Below are positions 27,907 to 37,733 of a stretch of DNA of 64,000 nt, piece after piece; positions within the stretch are counted from its first letter, which is position 1; each line of letters begins with the position of its first letter. Source of the DNA: Salinispora vitiensis. GTDB lineage: Bacteria > Actinomycetota > Actinomycetes > Mycobacteriales > Micromonosporaceae. Location of the stretch: assembly GCF_000378825.1 (NCBI RefSeq), contig NZ_KB900388.1, positions 3,164,777 through 3,228,776 of the forward strand, given 5' to 3'. The position numbers and the translations under genes are program-made. Below the pieces are notes generated by a model. That model saw nothing but the letters and a program-made list of their open reading frames with translations, had not been told where the DNA came from and ran no database searches.

Positions 27907-27937
27907 ACAATAACCCGGATGCCGCGCCGCGCGTCAA
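27907..27937 (-). promoter_or_regulatory. Probable lsr2 promoter
   Basis: On the minus strand TTGACG (27937-27932) and TATTGT (27912-27907) are separated by 19 bp (18 bp if TTATTG is taken as the -10). They lie about 55 bp upstream of the lsr2 start, in the short gap after lysS. Confidence 0.45.
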
Positions 27938-27970
27938 TAGGATCCGGTTACGAGTCGGGTGACCCGACCG

Positions 27971-29479
27971 TCACTCCGGTCGGACCAGCGGGAAGAGGAT
28001 GGTTTCCCGAATTCCCAGGCCGGTCAGCGCCATGAGGAGCCGGTCGATTCCCATTCCCATACCACCAGACGGTGGCATTCCGTACTCCAGGGCCCGGAGA
28101 AAGTCCTCGTCGAGCTGCATCGCCTCGTCGTCGCCCCGTGCCGCGAGCCGCGCCTGGGCCACCAGACGTTCCCGCTGAACCACCGGATCCACCAACTCCG
28201 AGTAGCCCGTACCCAGTTCGAAGCCGAGCACGTAGAGGTCCCACTTTTCGGTCAGGCCCGGCTCGCTACGGTGCGCCCGCACCAACGGGCTGGTCTCCTC
28301 GGGATAGTCCCGCACGAAGGTGGGCGCCAGCAAACCCGGTACGACCAACTCCTCGAACAGTTCCTCGGCCAGCTTGCCCGGACCCCACTTCGGGTCGACC
28401 GCCAAGTCCACCTTGTCGGCGTACTCGACCAGGCGGGCCCGCTCCGTGTGTACCGTGACCTCCTCTCCAAGCGCTTCGGAAAGGGAACCGAACAACGTCA
28501 CGGAACGCCACTCACCGCCGAGGTCGAACTCGCGACCGTCCGCGTGGGTCACCACCGTCGACCCGCCGACCGCCAGCGCCGCCCGCTGGATCAGATGACG
28601 GGTCAACTCACCGATCGTGTCGTAGTCGCCATACGCCTGGTAAGCCTCGAGCATCGCGAACTCCGGCGAGTGCGACGAGTCGACGCCCTCATTGCGGAAG
28701 TTACGGTTGATCTCAAAAACGTGATCTACGCCACCAACAAGCGCGCGCTTGAGAAACAGTTCCGGAGCGATTCGCAGATAGAGGTCGGTGTTGAGGGCAT
28801 TGCTGTGGGTCACGAATGGGCGAGCGGCCGCACCGCCGTGCAGCAGCTGGAGCATCGGGGTCTCCACCTCGAGGAAACCCCGCTCGTGCAGGGACTCCCG
28901 CAGGCTTCGCACCGCGGTCGCCCGGGTACGAACCATCTGCCGGGCCTGCGGGCGAACGATGAGGTCGACGTAGCGCTGCCGGACCCGGGCCTCCTCACTG
29001 AGCGGCTTGTGCGCCACCGGCAGCGGGCGAAGGGCCTTCGCGGTGACCGCCCACCCCTGTGCCAGCACCGACAACTCACCGCGCCGACTGGTGATCACCT
29101 CACCGGTCACCCCGACGAGGTCACCGAGGTCCACCAGCTGCTTCCAGTCCGCAAGCCGCTGCGCGCCGACCCGGTCCAGGGAGAGCATGGCCTGCAGCTC
29201 GGTCCCGTCGCCGTCGCGGAGCGTGGCGAAACATAGCTTGCCAGTGTTCCGCACAAAGATCACCCGGCCGGTGACCGACACCTGGTCCCCGGTGGCCGTG
29301 TCGGTGGGGAGGTCGGCGTAGCCCTGGCGGATCTCGGCGAGCGTGCTGGTCCGCGGATAACCGAGCGGATATGGCTCGACCCCCTCGGCGAGCATCCGGT
29401 CCCGCTTCTCCCGGCGGACCTTCATCTGCTCCGGAAGGTCGTCGGCGGGGTCAACTGGTACGGCGTTCTGCTCGATCAC
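27971..29479 (-). CDS. lysS: Lysyl-tRNA synthetase (class II)
   Basis: 502 residues. The N-terminal OB-fold anticodon-binding domain (about 60-160, [20 protein letters not shown]) precedes the class II core: motif 1 near [10 protein letters not shown], motif 2 [20 protein letters not shown], motif 3 [18 protein letters not shown]. Length is normal. The stop codon lies within the loop of a small inverted repeat (CCGACC 27964-27969, GGTCGG 27978-27983). It is placed between coaX and lsr2 as in mycobacteria. The last ~35 bp before lsr2's promoter form the only spacer. Confidence 0.96.
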   Translation of the reverse strand: MIEQNAVPVDPADDLPEQMKVRREKRDRMLAEGVEPYPLGYPRTSTLAEIRQGYADLPTDTATGDQVSVTGRVIFVRNTGKLCFATLRDGDGTELQAMLSLDRVGAQRLADWKQLVDLGDLVGVTGEVITSRRGELSVLAQGWAVTAKALRPLPVAHKPLSEEARVRQRYVDLIVRPQARQMVRTRATAVRSLRESLHERGFLEVETPMLQLLHGGAAARPFVTHSNALNTDLYLRIAPELFLKRALVGGVDHVFEINRNFRNEGVDSSHSPEFAMLEAYQAYGDYDTIGELTRHLIQRAALAVGGSTVVTHADGREFDLGGEWRSVTLFGSLSEALGEEVTVHTERARLVEYADKVDLAVDPKWGPGKLAEELFEELVVPGLLAPTFVRDYPEETSPLVRAHRSEPGLTEKWDLYVLGFELGTGYSELVDPVVQRERLVAQARLAARGDDEAMQLDEDFLRALEYGMPPSGGMGMGIDRLLMALTGLGIRETILFPLVRPE

Positions 29480-29655
29480 GGCGCGCTTCCTCAGGCAGGG
29501 AATTCGGGTGGGGTCAGCCCCCGAGCGTACTCAAGGGCGCTCGCGAGGGACATCGGATAGCCGGCCGCCATGACCGAACCCACGCCCACTCCCGCGTTAG
29601 GGGGGCGATGACGACGGATTACGACCGCAATACCCGCAATCACCTGGTTGATGAC

Positions 29656-29728
29656 CCGGCCGGGCCGGGCTCGGACGGTCCGGCCGGGCCGGGCTCGGAC
29701 GGTCCGGCCGGGCCGGACTCGGGCGGGT
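29656..29728. repeat. 24-bp tandem repeat, three copies, downstream of coaX
   Basis: The unit CCGGCCGGGCCGGGCTCGGA plus CGGT starts at 29656, 29680 and 29704; the last copy is diverged. It lies in the 257-bp gap between lysS and coaX, 8 bp past the coaX stop. No gene is supported in this gap. Confidence 0.8.
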
Positions 29729-29736
29729 CCGGCCGC

Positions 29737-30495
29737 TCAAACGTTGCGGTCGTAGACCATCCGGAGCCCGATCAGGGTGATCATCGGCTCGTGGTGGGTG
29801 ATCGTCCGGCACTCCTGCATCACCAGCGGGGCCAGCCCTCCGGTGGCGATCACCGCCTTGACCGTACCCAACTCCTCCACCATCCGCTCCACGATCCGAT
29901 CCACCTGCCCGGCGAAGCCGAAGTAGAGGCCGGCCTGCAGGCATTCGACCGTGTTCTTGCCGATCACCGAACGGGGCCGGGCGGCCTCGACCTTGCGCAG
30001 CTGGGCGGCGCGGGCCGCGAGCGCGTCGAAGGATATCTCGATGCCGGGGGCGAACGCCCCGCCCAGGAACTCGCCCCGCCCGCTGATCACGTCGAAATTG
30101 GTGGTGGTGCCGAAGTCGACGACGATCGACGGGCCGCCGTAGAGGTTGTACGTCGCGAGCGTGTTGACCACCCGGTCGGCACCGACCTCCTTGGGGTTGT
30201 CGATGGCGAGCTGCACCCCGGTCCGCACCCCGGGCTCGACGATCATGTGCGGCACGTGGGCGTAGTAGCGGTCCAGCATCGTACGCACCGACCGGAGCGC
30301 AGCGGGCACCGTCGAGCAGGCGGCCACCCCGCTGATCTCCACATCGGCGCCGGAGAGCAGCCCCCGGAACATCAACCCCAACTCGTCCGCGGTAGACCGC
30401 GGATCCGTGTTGATCCGCCAGGAGTGCACCAGTTTGTCGCCATCGAACGTCGCCAGTACGGTGTTGGTGTTTCCGATGTCGATGCAGAGCAGCAC
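29737..30495 (-). CDS. coaX: Type III pantothenate kinase
   Basis: First step of coenzyme A synthesis (pantothenate to 4'-phosphopantothenate), feedback-insensitive CoaX type. 252 residues from GTG 30495. ASKHA-fold signatures: DIGNTNT (6-12), GADRVVN and DFGTTTNFDVI, with GGAFAPGIEIS. It follows nadC by 35 bp, in a run with nadB and near panC/panD, so cofactor-precursor genes are grouped here. Confidence 0.95.
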   Translation of the reverse strand: MLLCIDIGNTNTVLATFDGDKLVHSWRINTDPRSTADELGLMFRGLLSGADVEISGVAACSTVPAALRSVRTMLDRYYAHVPHMIVEPGVRTGVQLAIDNPKEVGADRVVNTLATYNLYGGPSIVVDFGTTTNFDVISGRGEFLGGAFAPGIEISFDALAARAAQLRKVEAARPRSVIGKNTVECLQAGLYFGFAGQVDRIVERMVEELGTVKAVIATGGLAPLVMQECRTITHHEPMITLIGLRMVYDRNV

Positions 30496-30530
30496 ACCGA
30501 CAGCCTAGACAACCGCCAACGCCCGCCGCC

Positions 30531-31427
30531 TCACCCCGTCCGTAGGTCCAGCGCGACGTCCAGACTCGACGACGAGTGGGTGAGCGCGCCGACCGACAGG
30601 AAGTCCACCCCGGTCGCCGCCACCTCGGCCGCCACCGCCAGCGTCAGCCCCCCGGTCGCCTCCAACTCGGCCCGCCCCCCGACCGCGCGCACCACCTCGC
30701 GCAGCAGCTCCACCCCCATGTTGTCGACCAGCAGGAAGTCGGCGCCCGCCTCGACCGCCTCCACCGCCTCGGCGAGGGTGTCCACCTCCACCTGCACCGC
30801 CACGCCGGGGAAGGCCGCCCGGACCCGCCGGTACGCCGCGGCCACCCCACCGGCCGCCAGCTTGTGGTTGTCCTTGACCATGGCCACGTCGTGCAGGCCC
30901 ATCCGCTTGTTGGTGCCGCCGCCGGCGCGGACCGCGTACTTCTCCAGCGCCCGCAGGCCCGGAGTCGTCTTCCGGGTGTCCAAGACCATCGCCTTGGTGC
31001 CGGCCAACGCGTCGGCCCAGGCCCGGGTGTGGGTGGCGACGCCGGACATCCGGGAAAGCAGGTTCAGCGCGGTGCGCTCGGCGGTGAGCAGCAGCCGGGT
31101 CGGGCCGGTCACCGTGGCCAGCACGTCGCCCCGGACCACCCGCTGCCCGTCGTGGGCGACGAGCGACACCGCCACCGTACGGTCGGCTCCGGTCACCTCG
31201 CCCACCAGCTCGAACACCGCTGCGGCCACCGGCAGCCCGGCGACCACCCCGTCGGCCCGCGCGACCAGGTCCGCCGTGTCAACCTGACTGTCGGGGATCG
31301 TGGCGACACTGGTCACGTCGAGAAACTCCGACCCCAGGTCCTCCAGGAGCGCGTCGACGATCACCCGTCGTACGCGCTCCGGGTCCAGCCCGGCCGCCCG
31401 CAGCAAGCCCTCGGTCTCTCCAGTCAC
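30531..31427 (-). CDS. nadC: Nicotinate-nucleotide pyrophosphorylase (carboxylating)
   Basis: Quinolinate phosphoribosyltransferase of NAD biosynthesis. 298 residues from GTG 31427, preceded by GGGGAGGAC. The frame is open further upstream, but the GTGA overlap with nadB's stop marks the start. Signatures: LLTAERTALNLLSRMSGVAT, VLDTRKTTPGLRALEKYAVR, MVKDNHK and QVEVDTLAEAVEA. It uses the quinolinate made from the NadB product; nadA is not in the window. Confidence 0.94.
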   Translation of the reverse strand: MTGETEGLLRAAGLDPERVRRVIVDALLEDLGSEFLDVTSVATIPDSQVDTADLVARADGVVAGLPVAAAVFELVGEVTGADRTVAVSLVAHDGQRVVRGDVLATVTGPTRLLLTAERTALNLLSRMSGVATHTRAWADALAGTKAMVLDTRKTTPGLRALEKYAVRAGGGTNKRMGLHDVAMVKDNHKLAAGGVAAAYRRVRAAFPGVAVQVEVDTLAEAVEAVEAGADFLLVDNMGVELLREVVRAVGGRAELEATGGLTLAVAAEVAATGVDFLSVGALTHSSSSLDVALDLRTG

Positions 31428-33142
31428 CTGTCCTCCCCACGCTCGGTGGCCCCGAACCCCTGCCACCTTCGCAGCAGCCGGCCCTGTGGATCAATGGTGC
31501 CGACCAGGTGGCCCCGCCACCGCTCGTCGGCCATCGGAAAGTCCTCCCGCCAGTGGCAACCCCGGGTCTCCTGCCGCGCGGTGGCGGCCGCCACCAGCAC
31601 GGTCGCCACCGTCAGCAGATTCGTCGCCTCCCAGTCCGCGGTGCGGGGAACTCCCGTGGCGTCGCCGAGCGTGGCCAGGGCAGCCGCCGTGTCGGCCAGG
31701 GTCGCCGCCGACCGCAGCACGCCCGCGCCCCGCGTCATCGCCCGTTGCAGGTCGGGAACGCCGGCGACGGGAAGCACCCGACCCGCACCCCCCACCCAGG
31801 CACCGGTCGGCGCCGGACGCAACTGCTCCGGCAGGCCGGTCGCCAGCTCCTCGGCGATCCGGCGGGAGAAGACCAACCCCTCCAGCAGCGAGTTGCTGGC
31901 CAGCCGGTTCGCGCCGTGCACACCGGTGCAGGCGACCTCACCGCAGGCGTACAGGCCGGGGATGGAGGTACGGCCGTGCAGGTCGGTACGGACACCGCCG
32001 GAGGCGTAGTGCGCCGCCGGTGCCACCGGAATCAGGTCGGTCGCCGGATCGACGCCGATGGCCAGGCAGGACGCCACAATGGTGGGAAAGCGGCGGGCAA
32101 GGAATTCACCGCCGAGGTGCCGGGCATCGAGGAAGACCTGGTCCGCGCCGGTGGCCAGCAACACCCGGTGGATGCCCTTCGCGACCACGTCCCGGGGGGC
32201 CAACTCCGCCAGCTCGTGCTGCCCGACCATGAACCGCTTACCGTCGGAGTCCACCAGCTGGGCACCCTCGCCCCGCAGCGCCTCGGAGACCAGCGGCTGC
32301 TGGGCGTGCCGGGCACCGGAGGCCCGGGCGGACGGCGGGACGATCAGCGCGGTCGGATGGAACTGGACGAACTCCAAATCGGTGACGGCGGCCCCGGCCC
32401 GCAGTGCGAGGGCCACCCCGTCGCCGGTGGAGACCGCGGGATTGGTCGTTACCCCGAAGACCTGCCCCATCCCCCCGGTCGCGAGCACCACCGCGCGCCC
32501 CAGGATCGCCCCGACGCCGTCCTCGCTGCCCTCACCCAACACATGCAGGGTCACCCCACAGGCGGGGCCGAGCCCGTCCGGACCGGCACCGGGGGCCCGG
32601 AGCAGGTCCAGCACCAGGGCGTGCTCGACAAGCCGGATCCACGGATCCCGACGTACGGCGGCGTGTAGGGCCCGCTGCACCTCCGCACCGGTGGCGTCGC
32701 CACCCGCGTGCACGATCCGGTCCGCTCGGTGCCCGCCCTCCCGGGTGAGCATGAGCGAGCCATCCGGGTTGCGGTCGAACTCCGCGCCGATCCGCATCAA
32801 CTCCCGCAACCGGGTGGGCCCCTCCTCGACGAGGACCCGGACCGCCGCCGGATCACTGAGGCCAACCCCGGCGATCTCGGTGTCCGAGGCATGGGCCGCG
32901 GGGGTGTCGTGCGGATCGAGCACCGCGGCGATACCGCCCTGCGCCCAGCGCGTCGAGCCCTCCTCGATGTCAACCTTGGAGACCACCGTGACGTGCAGAC
33001 CCGCCTCCCGCAGGTGGAGCGCGGCGGTCAGCCCGGCGACCCCAGAACCGACGACAATCACGTCAGTCGTCTCCACCCACCCGGGCGCGGGCGCCGCCAG
33101 TAGCCGGGGCAGGGCCGGCCAGTCACCGGTCGGAAGGTCCAT
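31424..33142 (-). CDS. nadB: L-aspartate oxidase
   Basis: FAD enzyme oxidising aspartate to iminoaspartate for NAD synthesis. About 572 residues from ATG 33142; an in-frame TTG at 33163 would add seven. Dinucleotide-binding motif DVIVVGSGVAGLTAALHLRE, the substrate region STRWAQGGIAAVLDPHD, HRADRIVHAGGDATGAEVQR and the capping domain RNTSLLEGLVF-like (RLASNSLLEGLVFSRRIAEE) are present. It overlaps nadC by 4 nt. nadA would normally precede it, but a lipoprotein gene lies there instead. Confidence 0.94.
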   Translation of the reverse strand: MDLPTGDWPALPRLLAAPAPGWVETTDVIVVGSGVAGLTAALHLREAGLHVTVVSKVDIEEGSTRWAQGGIAAVLDPHDTPAAHASDTEIAGVGLSDPAAVRVLVEEGPTRLRELMRIGAEFDRNPDGSLMLTREGGHRADRIVHAGGDATGAEVQRALHAAVRRDPWIRLVEHALVLDLLRAPGAGPDGLGPACGVTLHVLGEGSEDGVGAILGRAVVLATGGMGQVFGVTTNPAVSTGDGVALALRAGAAVTDLEFVQFHPTALIVPPSARASGARHAQQPLVSEALRGEGAQLVDSDGKRFMVGQHELAELAPRDVVAKGIHRVLLATGADQVFLDARHLGGEFLARRFPTIVASCLAIGVDPATDLIPVAPAAHYASGGVRTDLHGRTSIPGLYACGEVACTGVHGANRLASNSLLEGLVFSRRIAEELATGLPEQLRPAPTGAWVGGAGRVLPVAGVPDLQRAMTRGAGVLRSAATLADTAAALATLGDATGVPRTADWEATNLLTVATVLVAAATARQETRGCHWREDFPMADERWRGHLVGTIDPQGRLLRRWQGFGATERGEDR

Positions 33143-33271
33143 CCCCACAGTCAACCCGAACAACGCACGTGGGAGGCGGCGGGGGCGAGACGAGTGGTTT
33201 GGGCAACGCCGTACCCGACCGGGCCGATCCGCCCGCCGACGAGGCCGGGGGAGAGCGCCGCTAGCTCCTCG

Positions 33272-34150
33272 TCACCGGTTCCGGACCGGCAACCGGGCCG
33301 GACCGGCGCCCTGCAGCGACCCGGTCACCTGACGGTCGCTGAGCCACAGGTAGCAGCGGACCCCCCGATCGCCGACCTCCCACCGGCCCGCGCCAGGTGG
33401 ACGGACCACCACATCGACGCGCAGCCGTAGCGTCGGGTCGTCGGGCACCTCCGTGAAGCGCGCGATCTCGCTGCGGCAGCCGGCGTAGAGCGACGCCCAG
33501 TCCGCGTCCGCGGTGGGGTACGGGCTCTTCGGTGCCCGCCACACCCCGACGAACTCCGCGTCGTGTCGACTGCTGCAGTCCACGGGGCGCAGCGCCCCCA
33601 CCCCACCGCCCCGATCCGGACCACTCTGCTGGCAACCGAGCCGCAGCGGTGACCCGGCGGCGAGCCCGCCGCGCAGACTGCCGGTGCGGAGCACCACCTC
33701 GGCGTCCGCCTCAGCGGAGGTCACCTCGGTGAGGTCGCAGCGGTACCAGCGGGAACCAGCGGCCCAGCCCGCGGGGGACGGGACAGCCACCCAGAGCCGC
33801 AGCCGCCCGATCCGCCAATCGGCCCCCACGTACGCGCTGGTGCGGGTGTCACAGTCGACGAACGCCATCCGCAGGTCAACCGAGCCGGCGGCCGGTGGGC
33901 CGGACCGCCCCGTCGGGAAGGTCCCCACGTGCACGGTCTCGACCCGGTGCGGGGCCGAGCACTCCACTGGTTGGTACGCCGCCAGGGTCACCTGGGTGGT
34001 GGCGTCGGCCACCTGACACACCCCCGCTTCGGGAGTGAACGGACCGGCGGCGGGCAACGCCCCCCAGTCGTCGGTGAGGTCGCCGTCGGTCGGCCCGGCA
34101 CAACCCGCCAGCAGCGCCGCCACCACCGTCGCCGCGCACCACGCCCGCAT
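33272..34150 (-). CDS. Septum-formation-domain lipoprotein
   Basis: 292 residues from ATG 34150. Signal peptide with lipobox ALLAGC, so lipid-anchored outside. Two copies of a cysteine/histidine pattern typical of the septum formation domain: PVECSAPHRVETVHVGTFP and PVDCSSRHDAEFVGVW, each followed by further paired cysteines (FVDCDTRTSAYVG; YAGCRSEIARFTE). The family is named from a septum-associated actinobacterial protein; its biochemical role is unknown. It lies between nadB and panD on the same strand. Confidence 0.72.
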   Translation of the reverse strand: MRAWCAATVVAALLAGCAGPTDGDLTDDWGALPAAGPFTPEAGVCQVADATTQVTLAAYQPVECSAPHRVETVHVGTFPTGRSGPPAAGSVDLRMAFVDCDTRTSAYVGADWRIGRLRLWVAVPSPAGWAAGSRWYRCDLTEVTSAEADAEVVLRTGSLRGGLAAGSPLRLGCQQSGPDRGGGVGALRPVDCSSRHDAEFVGVWRAPKSPYPTADADWASLYAGCRSEIARFTEVPDDPTLRLRVDVVVRPPGAGRWEVGDRGVRCYLWLSDRQVTGSLQGAGPARLPVRNR

Positions 34151-34286
34151 GCCGCCGACCGCCCGCGCGCCCTTCCCGACCCGATGCCTCACGCCGCCTC
34201 CCAGAGTCGACGCCCCGCCTGCCAACGAGTCCACCCAGGGTAGCCAAGGATGCCCGACGAGTAACAGATCCTCGTGGCGTGGCTCC

Positions 34287-34364
34287 GGCGGGCGCGCGAC
34301 CCCGATCAGGTCGGCGGGCGCGCGACCCCGGTCAGGTCAGCGGTCCTGCGACCCCGGTCAGGTC
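34287..34364. repeat. 26-bp tandem repeat overlapping the panD stop
   Basis: Three 26-bp units (34287, 34313, 34339) share GCGACCCCGGTCAGGTC. The panD stop codon (complement of TCA at 34358-34360) lies in the third unit, and each unit carries the same GGTCA, so the stop-codon context is duplicated. Confidence 0.85.
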
Positions 34365-34786
34365 AGCGAGTCCGCCAACGGGTTGGGGACCGGCGCCCCC
34401 GCCGTCCCGGGCGCCGCCGTGGCCGCGTCCGCGGTCAGGTCCACGATCCGGTTGCCCGAATCGACGTGCACGATCCGCGGCTGGTAGGTACGCGCCTGCG
34501 CGTCCTCCAGCTGTCCGTAGGCGATGAGGATGACCAGGTCCCCCGGGTGGACCAGGTGGGCGGCGGCACCGTTGATACCGATCACGCCGCTGCCCCGCTG
34601 CCCCGGGATCACATAGGTCTCCAACCGGGCGCCGTTGGTGACGTCCACGATCGCCACCTGTTCACCGGGGAGCAGATCGGCCGCGTCCAGCAGATCCTGG
34701 TCCACCGTGACCGAGCCGACGTAGTGCAGGTCGGCCTGGGTGACGGTGGCCCGGTGAATCTTCGACTTAAGCATGGTGCGCAGCAT
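34358..34786 (-). CDS. panD: Aspartate 1-decarboxylase
   Basis: Makes beta-alanine for pantothenate. 142 residues. Self-cleavage site G24-S25 (HYVGSVTV) gives the pyruvoyl group; Y58 (LETYVIPG) and the INGAAAHL loop complete the active site. The C-terminal ~25 residues are Ala/Pro-rich and lie next to the tandem repeat. It follows panC by 22 bp, so the two branches of pantothenate synthesis are co-expressed. Confidence 0.95.
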   Translation of the reverse strand: MLRTMLKSKIHRATVTQADLHYVGSVTVDQDLLDAADLLPGEQVAIVDVTNGARLETYVIPGQRGSGVIGINGAAAHLVHPGDLVILIAYGQLEDAQARTYQPRIVHVDSGNRIVDLTADAATAAPGTAGAPVPNPLADSLT

Positions 34787-34808
34787 CAGACGCCTTTCGT
34801 GAGATGGG

Positions 34809-35657
34809 TCAGAAACGCGGGTCGAGCTGGACGGACACGTTGTCGATCAGGCGGGTGGCGCCGACCCAGGCGGCGGCGAGCAGCCGCGCCGGACCCGCAA
34901 CCGGCCCCGGCTCCAGCTCCGGGTCGGTGAGCACCAGGTAATCCAGTTCGGCGCCGGGCGGTCCGGAGTCGAACGCGGCGTGCGCGGCGGCCAGCACCCC
35001 GCCCGAGTCCGCGCCCCCGGCGGCGGCTGCCGCCCCCGCCCGCAGCGCCCCCGACAGGCTCAGCGCAGCCGCCCGCCCATCGGGCGACAGGTAGCGGTTC
35101 CGGCTGGACAGCGCCAACCCGTCCGGCTCCCGGACCGTCGGCACGCCGACGATCTCCACCGGCACCTCCAGGTCGCGCACCATCCGGCGGATCAGGGCCA
35201 GCTGCTGGTAGTCCTTCTCGCCGAAGAACGCCCAGTCCGGCCGGGTGAGCTGAAGCAGCTTCAGCACCACGGTCAGCACCCCGTGGAAGAAGCCCGGCCG
35301 GCTCTGCCCCTCCAACTCCTCGCCGAGCTGACCCGGGTTGACCCAGACCCGGGGCTGGCCCTGCGGGTACAGCTCCGACACGGCCGGCGCGAAGACCACC
35401 GCGGCGCCGGCCCGGCGGCAGATCTCCAGATCCGCGTCGAGGGTGCGGGGATACCGGTCGAAGTCCTCGTCCGGCCCGAACTGGAGCGGATTCACAAAGA
35501 TCGTGACCACGACGTCGTCGGCCTGCTCCCGGGCCGCCCGCAACAGGGTCTCGTGCCCGGAGTGCAGGGCACCCATGGTCATGACGACGCCCACGGTGCC
35601 GGTCAGCGCCGCCCGGGCCGCCGCCAGCTCGGCACGGGTGTGTACCAGCTTGGTCAC
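34809..35657 (-). CDS. panC: Pantothenate synthetase
   Basis: Condenses pantoate with beta-alanine using ATP. 282 residues from GTG 35657 ([18 protein letters not shown]), chosen from the GTGA overlap with the upstream gene and GAGGG upstream. ATP-binding HxGH-type [13 protein letters not shown] (26-38), VFVNPLQF-like [21 protein letters not shown] and the KMSKS-like LSSRNRYLS are present. Coupled upstream to the DUF2520 gene and followed by panD. Confidence 0.96.
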   Translation of the reverse strand: MTKLVHTRAELAAARAALTGTVGVVMTMGALHSGHETLLRAAREQADDVVVTIFVNPLQFGPDEDFDRYPRTLDADLEICRRAGAAVVFAPAVSELYPQGQPRVWVNPGQLGEELEGQSRPGFFHGVLTVVLKLLQLTRPDWAFFGEKDYQQLALIRRMVRDLEVPVEIVGVPTVREPDGLALSSRNRYLSPDGRAAALSLSGALRAGAAAAAGGADSGGVLAAAHAAFDSGPPGAELDYLVLTDPELEPGPVAGPARLLAAAWVGATRLIDNVSVQLDPRF

Positions 35658-36595
35658 GTAGCACCCTCCCGATCCCGTCCACCCAACGCCTCCAGCACCG
35701 GCTGCGCCGCCGTCGGCTGCAGCCGGCCGGCCGCGATCACCCGGTCCGCCGTCCGTCGAGCCAACGCCAGGTAGGGGCCCACCGATTCCGGCGCGGTCGC
35801 CGCGAGCTGAGTCAGGTGCCGCTGCACGGTGCCGGCGTCGCCCCGGGCGACCGGTCCGGTCAGCGCATCGTCCCCGAGCCGCAACGCGTTGTCCAAGGCG
35901 GCCCGCAACAACGGGGCTAGCACCCGCTCCGGCTCGGTCACCCCGCCGTCCCGCAGCCGGTCGGCCGCCTCGTTGACGAGGGTGATCAGGTGATTGGCAC
36001 CGTGCACAAGGGCGGCGTGGTAGAGCGCTCGGTCCGACTCGGCGACCCACTCCGGTACGCCGTCGAGGTCGGCGACGAGCCGGGTAGCGAACGGACGCAG
36101 CTGCGCCGGGGCGGTCAACCCGTACGAGATGCCGGGCAGTCGGGTGAGATCGTCCGGCGTACCGGTGAAGGTCATCGCGGGGTGCAGGGCCAGCGGGGTG
36201 GCCCCGGCCCCGACGACCGGCGCCAGCACCGCCAGGCCGTGCGCGCCGGAGGTGTGCGCGACCACCTGCCCCGGACGCAACGCCCCGGCCTCGGCGAGCC
36301 CGGCGACGACCGTCGCGAGCGCGTCATCCGGCACCGCCACCAACAGGAGGTCGGTGGCGGCCCGGGCTACCGAAATAGCCGGCCGCTGCGGCACGTCGGA
36401 CAGGAGCAGCGCCGTCCGGGCGCGGGAGGCGGCGGAGCCGCCGGTCGCGGCCACCACCCGGTGGCCGGCGGCGGCGATAGCGGCGGCCAGGACGGCACCG
36501 ACCCGGCCGACACCGATCAGGCCGACGGTCAGGGAACGGGGAGTGGGAGCATCAACCGACTGATCGACGGGACGCGGAGACAGCGAAGCACTCAT
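35654..36595 (-). CDS. Rossmann-fold DUF2520 protein (Rv3603c-like)
   Basis: 313 residues. N-terminal NAD(P)-binding domain ([20 protein letters not shown], residues 24-43; [12 protein letters not shown]) joined to a helical DUF2520 domain ([20 protein letters not shown]). The architecture parallels 6-phosphogluconate/ketopantoate reductase-type dehydrogenases. Its 4-nt overlap with panC suggests it may supply pantoate (a ketopantoate reductase role), but this is inference; mycobacteria keep the same neighbour. It is divergent from the MidA-like gene. Confidence 0.82.
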   Translation of the reverse strand: MSASLSPRPVDQSVDAPTPRSLTVGLIGVGRVGAVLAAAIAAAGHRVVAATGGSAASRARTALLLSDVPQRPAISVARAATDLLLVAVPDDALATVVAGLAEAGALRPGQVVAHTSGAHGLAVLAPVVGAGATPLALHPAMTFTGTPDDLTRLPGISYGLTAPAQLRPFATRLVADLDGVPEWVAESDRALYHAALVHGANHLITLVNEAADRLRDGGVTEPERVLAPLLRAALDNALRLGDDALTGPVARGDAGTVQRHLTQLAATAPESVGPYLALARRTADRVIAAGRLQPTAAQPVLEALGGRDREGAT

Positions 36596-36716
36596 AACGA
36601 TGATCCAGTCCTCGGAGGGGTACCGGTCGCTGGCAAGTATGCGCCGCGGCGCCGCAACCGGGACAGGGAGGTGTGAAAACGTTCACCACCGGTGGTCCGG
36701 GGAGAAGGAGAAGCTG
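36596..36716. promoter_or_regulatory. Divergent promoter region DUF2520-panCD / midA-nuoD
   Basis: 121 bp between divergent starts. It contains GTGAA-AACG-TTCAC (36673-36686) directly followed by the 12-bp perfect palindrome ACCACCGGTGGT (36685-36696), close to the midA RBS AAGGAG (36705-36710). These are candidate operator sites. No clear -35/-10 pair. Confidence 0.4.
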
Positions 36717-37733
36717 ATGTCGATCCGCTGGCGGGACGCGATGGAGCAGGCGCTGTACGGGCCGGACGGCTTCTTCGTCTCCGGTGCCGGCCCCGCCGAC
36801 CACTTCCGTACGAGCGTGCACGCCTCCCCGGCGTTCGCGGCGGCCCTGCACCGGCTGATCGCCACCGTTGACGCCGCCCTGGACCACCCGGACCCGCTCG
36901 CGGTGGTCGATGTCGGAGCGGGGCGGGGCGAGCTACTGCGCACCCTGCACGCCAGCATCGCCGGGGCCACCGACACGTCCCTCGCGCACCGGCTGCGCCT
37001 CACCGCCGTCGAACGCGCCCCGCGCCCCGCGGAGCTCCCCGCGGAGATCACCTGGACACCGGAGATCCCCGCGGGCGTCACCGGCCTGCTGCTGGCCACC
37101 GAGTGGCTCGACAATGTCCCGCTGGACCTAGCCGTGGCCGCCCCGGCCGGCTGGCGGTACCTCCTGGTGGACCCCGCCACCGGCGAGGAGACGGTCGGCG
37201 GCCCGGTCAGCCCGGAAGACGCCGACTGGTTGGCCCGGTGGTGGTCGCCGCCCGCCGACGACGACCCGGGCATCCGCGCCGAGATCGGCCGGACCCGCGA
37301 CGACGCCTGGGCGGACGCCGTCGGGCGGCTCGACCGGGGGCTGGCGGTCGCCGTGGACTACGGGCACCTCCGGCAAACCCGGCCGGCCGCCGGCACCCTG
37401 ACCGGCTACCGGAACGGGCGGCAGGTCCCACCGGTACCCGACGGATCGTGCGATGTCACCGCGCACCTCGCCGTGGACTCGGTCGCCGCCGCCGGTACGC
37501 GGGTCGCGCAGCTCCCGTACACCCTGGTGGCGCAGCGGACGGCGCTGCGGGCGCTCGGTGCCGACGGCCGTCGTCCACCGCTGGCGCGGGCCAGCACCGA
37601 CCCCGCGGGATACCTGCGGGCCCTCTCCGCGGCGTCGGCGGTGGCCGAGCTGATCGACCCGGCCGGCCTCGGCGGGCACTGGTGGCTCCTCCAGCCGGCC
37701 GGCGTCGCCCTCGACCCACTCGTGGCACCATGA
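36717..37733 (+). CDS. MidA/NDUFAF7-family SAM-dependent methyltransferase
   Basis: 338 residues from ATG 36717 with AAGGAG 6 nt upstream. SAM-binding motif [19 protein letters not shown] (about 61-79), the acidic [15 protein letters not shown] and [20 protein letters not shown] match the DUF185/MidA fold. The eukaryotic member NDUFAF7 dimethylates an arginine of the complex I 49-kDa subunit. Here the next gene is nuoD, the bacterial homologue of that subunit, joined by an ATGA overlap, which strongly supports the same role. Lack of other nuo genes nearby is notable. Confidence 0.8.
   Translation: MSIRWRDAMEQALYGPDGFFVSGAGPADHFRTSVHASPAFAAALHRLIATVDAALDHPDPLAVVDVGAGRGELLRTLHASIAGATDTSLAHRLRLTAVERAPRPAELPAEITWTPEIPAGVTGLLLATEWLDNVPLDLAVAAPAGWRYLLVDPATGEETVGGPVSPEDADWLARWWSPPADDDPGIRAEIGRTRDDAWADAVGRLDRGLAVAVDYGHLRQTRPAAGTLTGYRNGRQVPPVPDGSCDVTAHLAVDSVAAAGTRVAQLPYTLVAQRTALRALGADGRRPPLARASTDPAGYLRALSAASAVAELIDPAGLGGHWWLLQPAGVALDPLVAP

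Noticed and set aside
27961..27985. Strong lysS terminator
   Set aside because: Only a 6-bp stem with the stop codon in the loop; noted in the lysS entry but too weak for a separate call.
29656..29728. CRISPR array
   Set aside because: All repeats in the window are contiguous tandem units without unique spacers, and no cas genes are present.
29371..31287. 638-codon rightward frame across lysS end, the 24-bp repeat, coaX and nadC
   Set aside because: It runs antisense to three well-identified genes and includes the simple repeat as PAGPGSDG units; not a gene.
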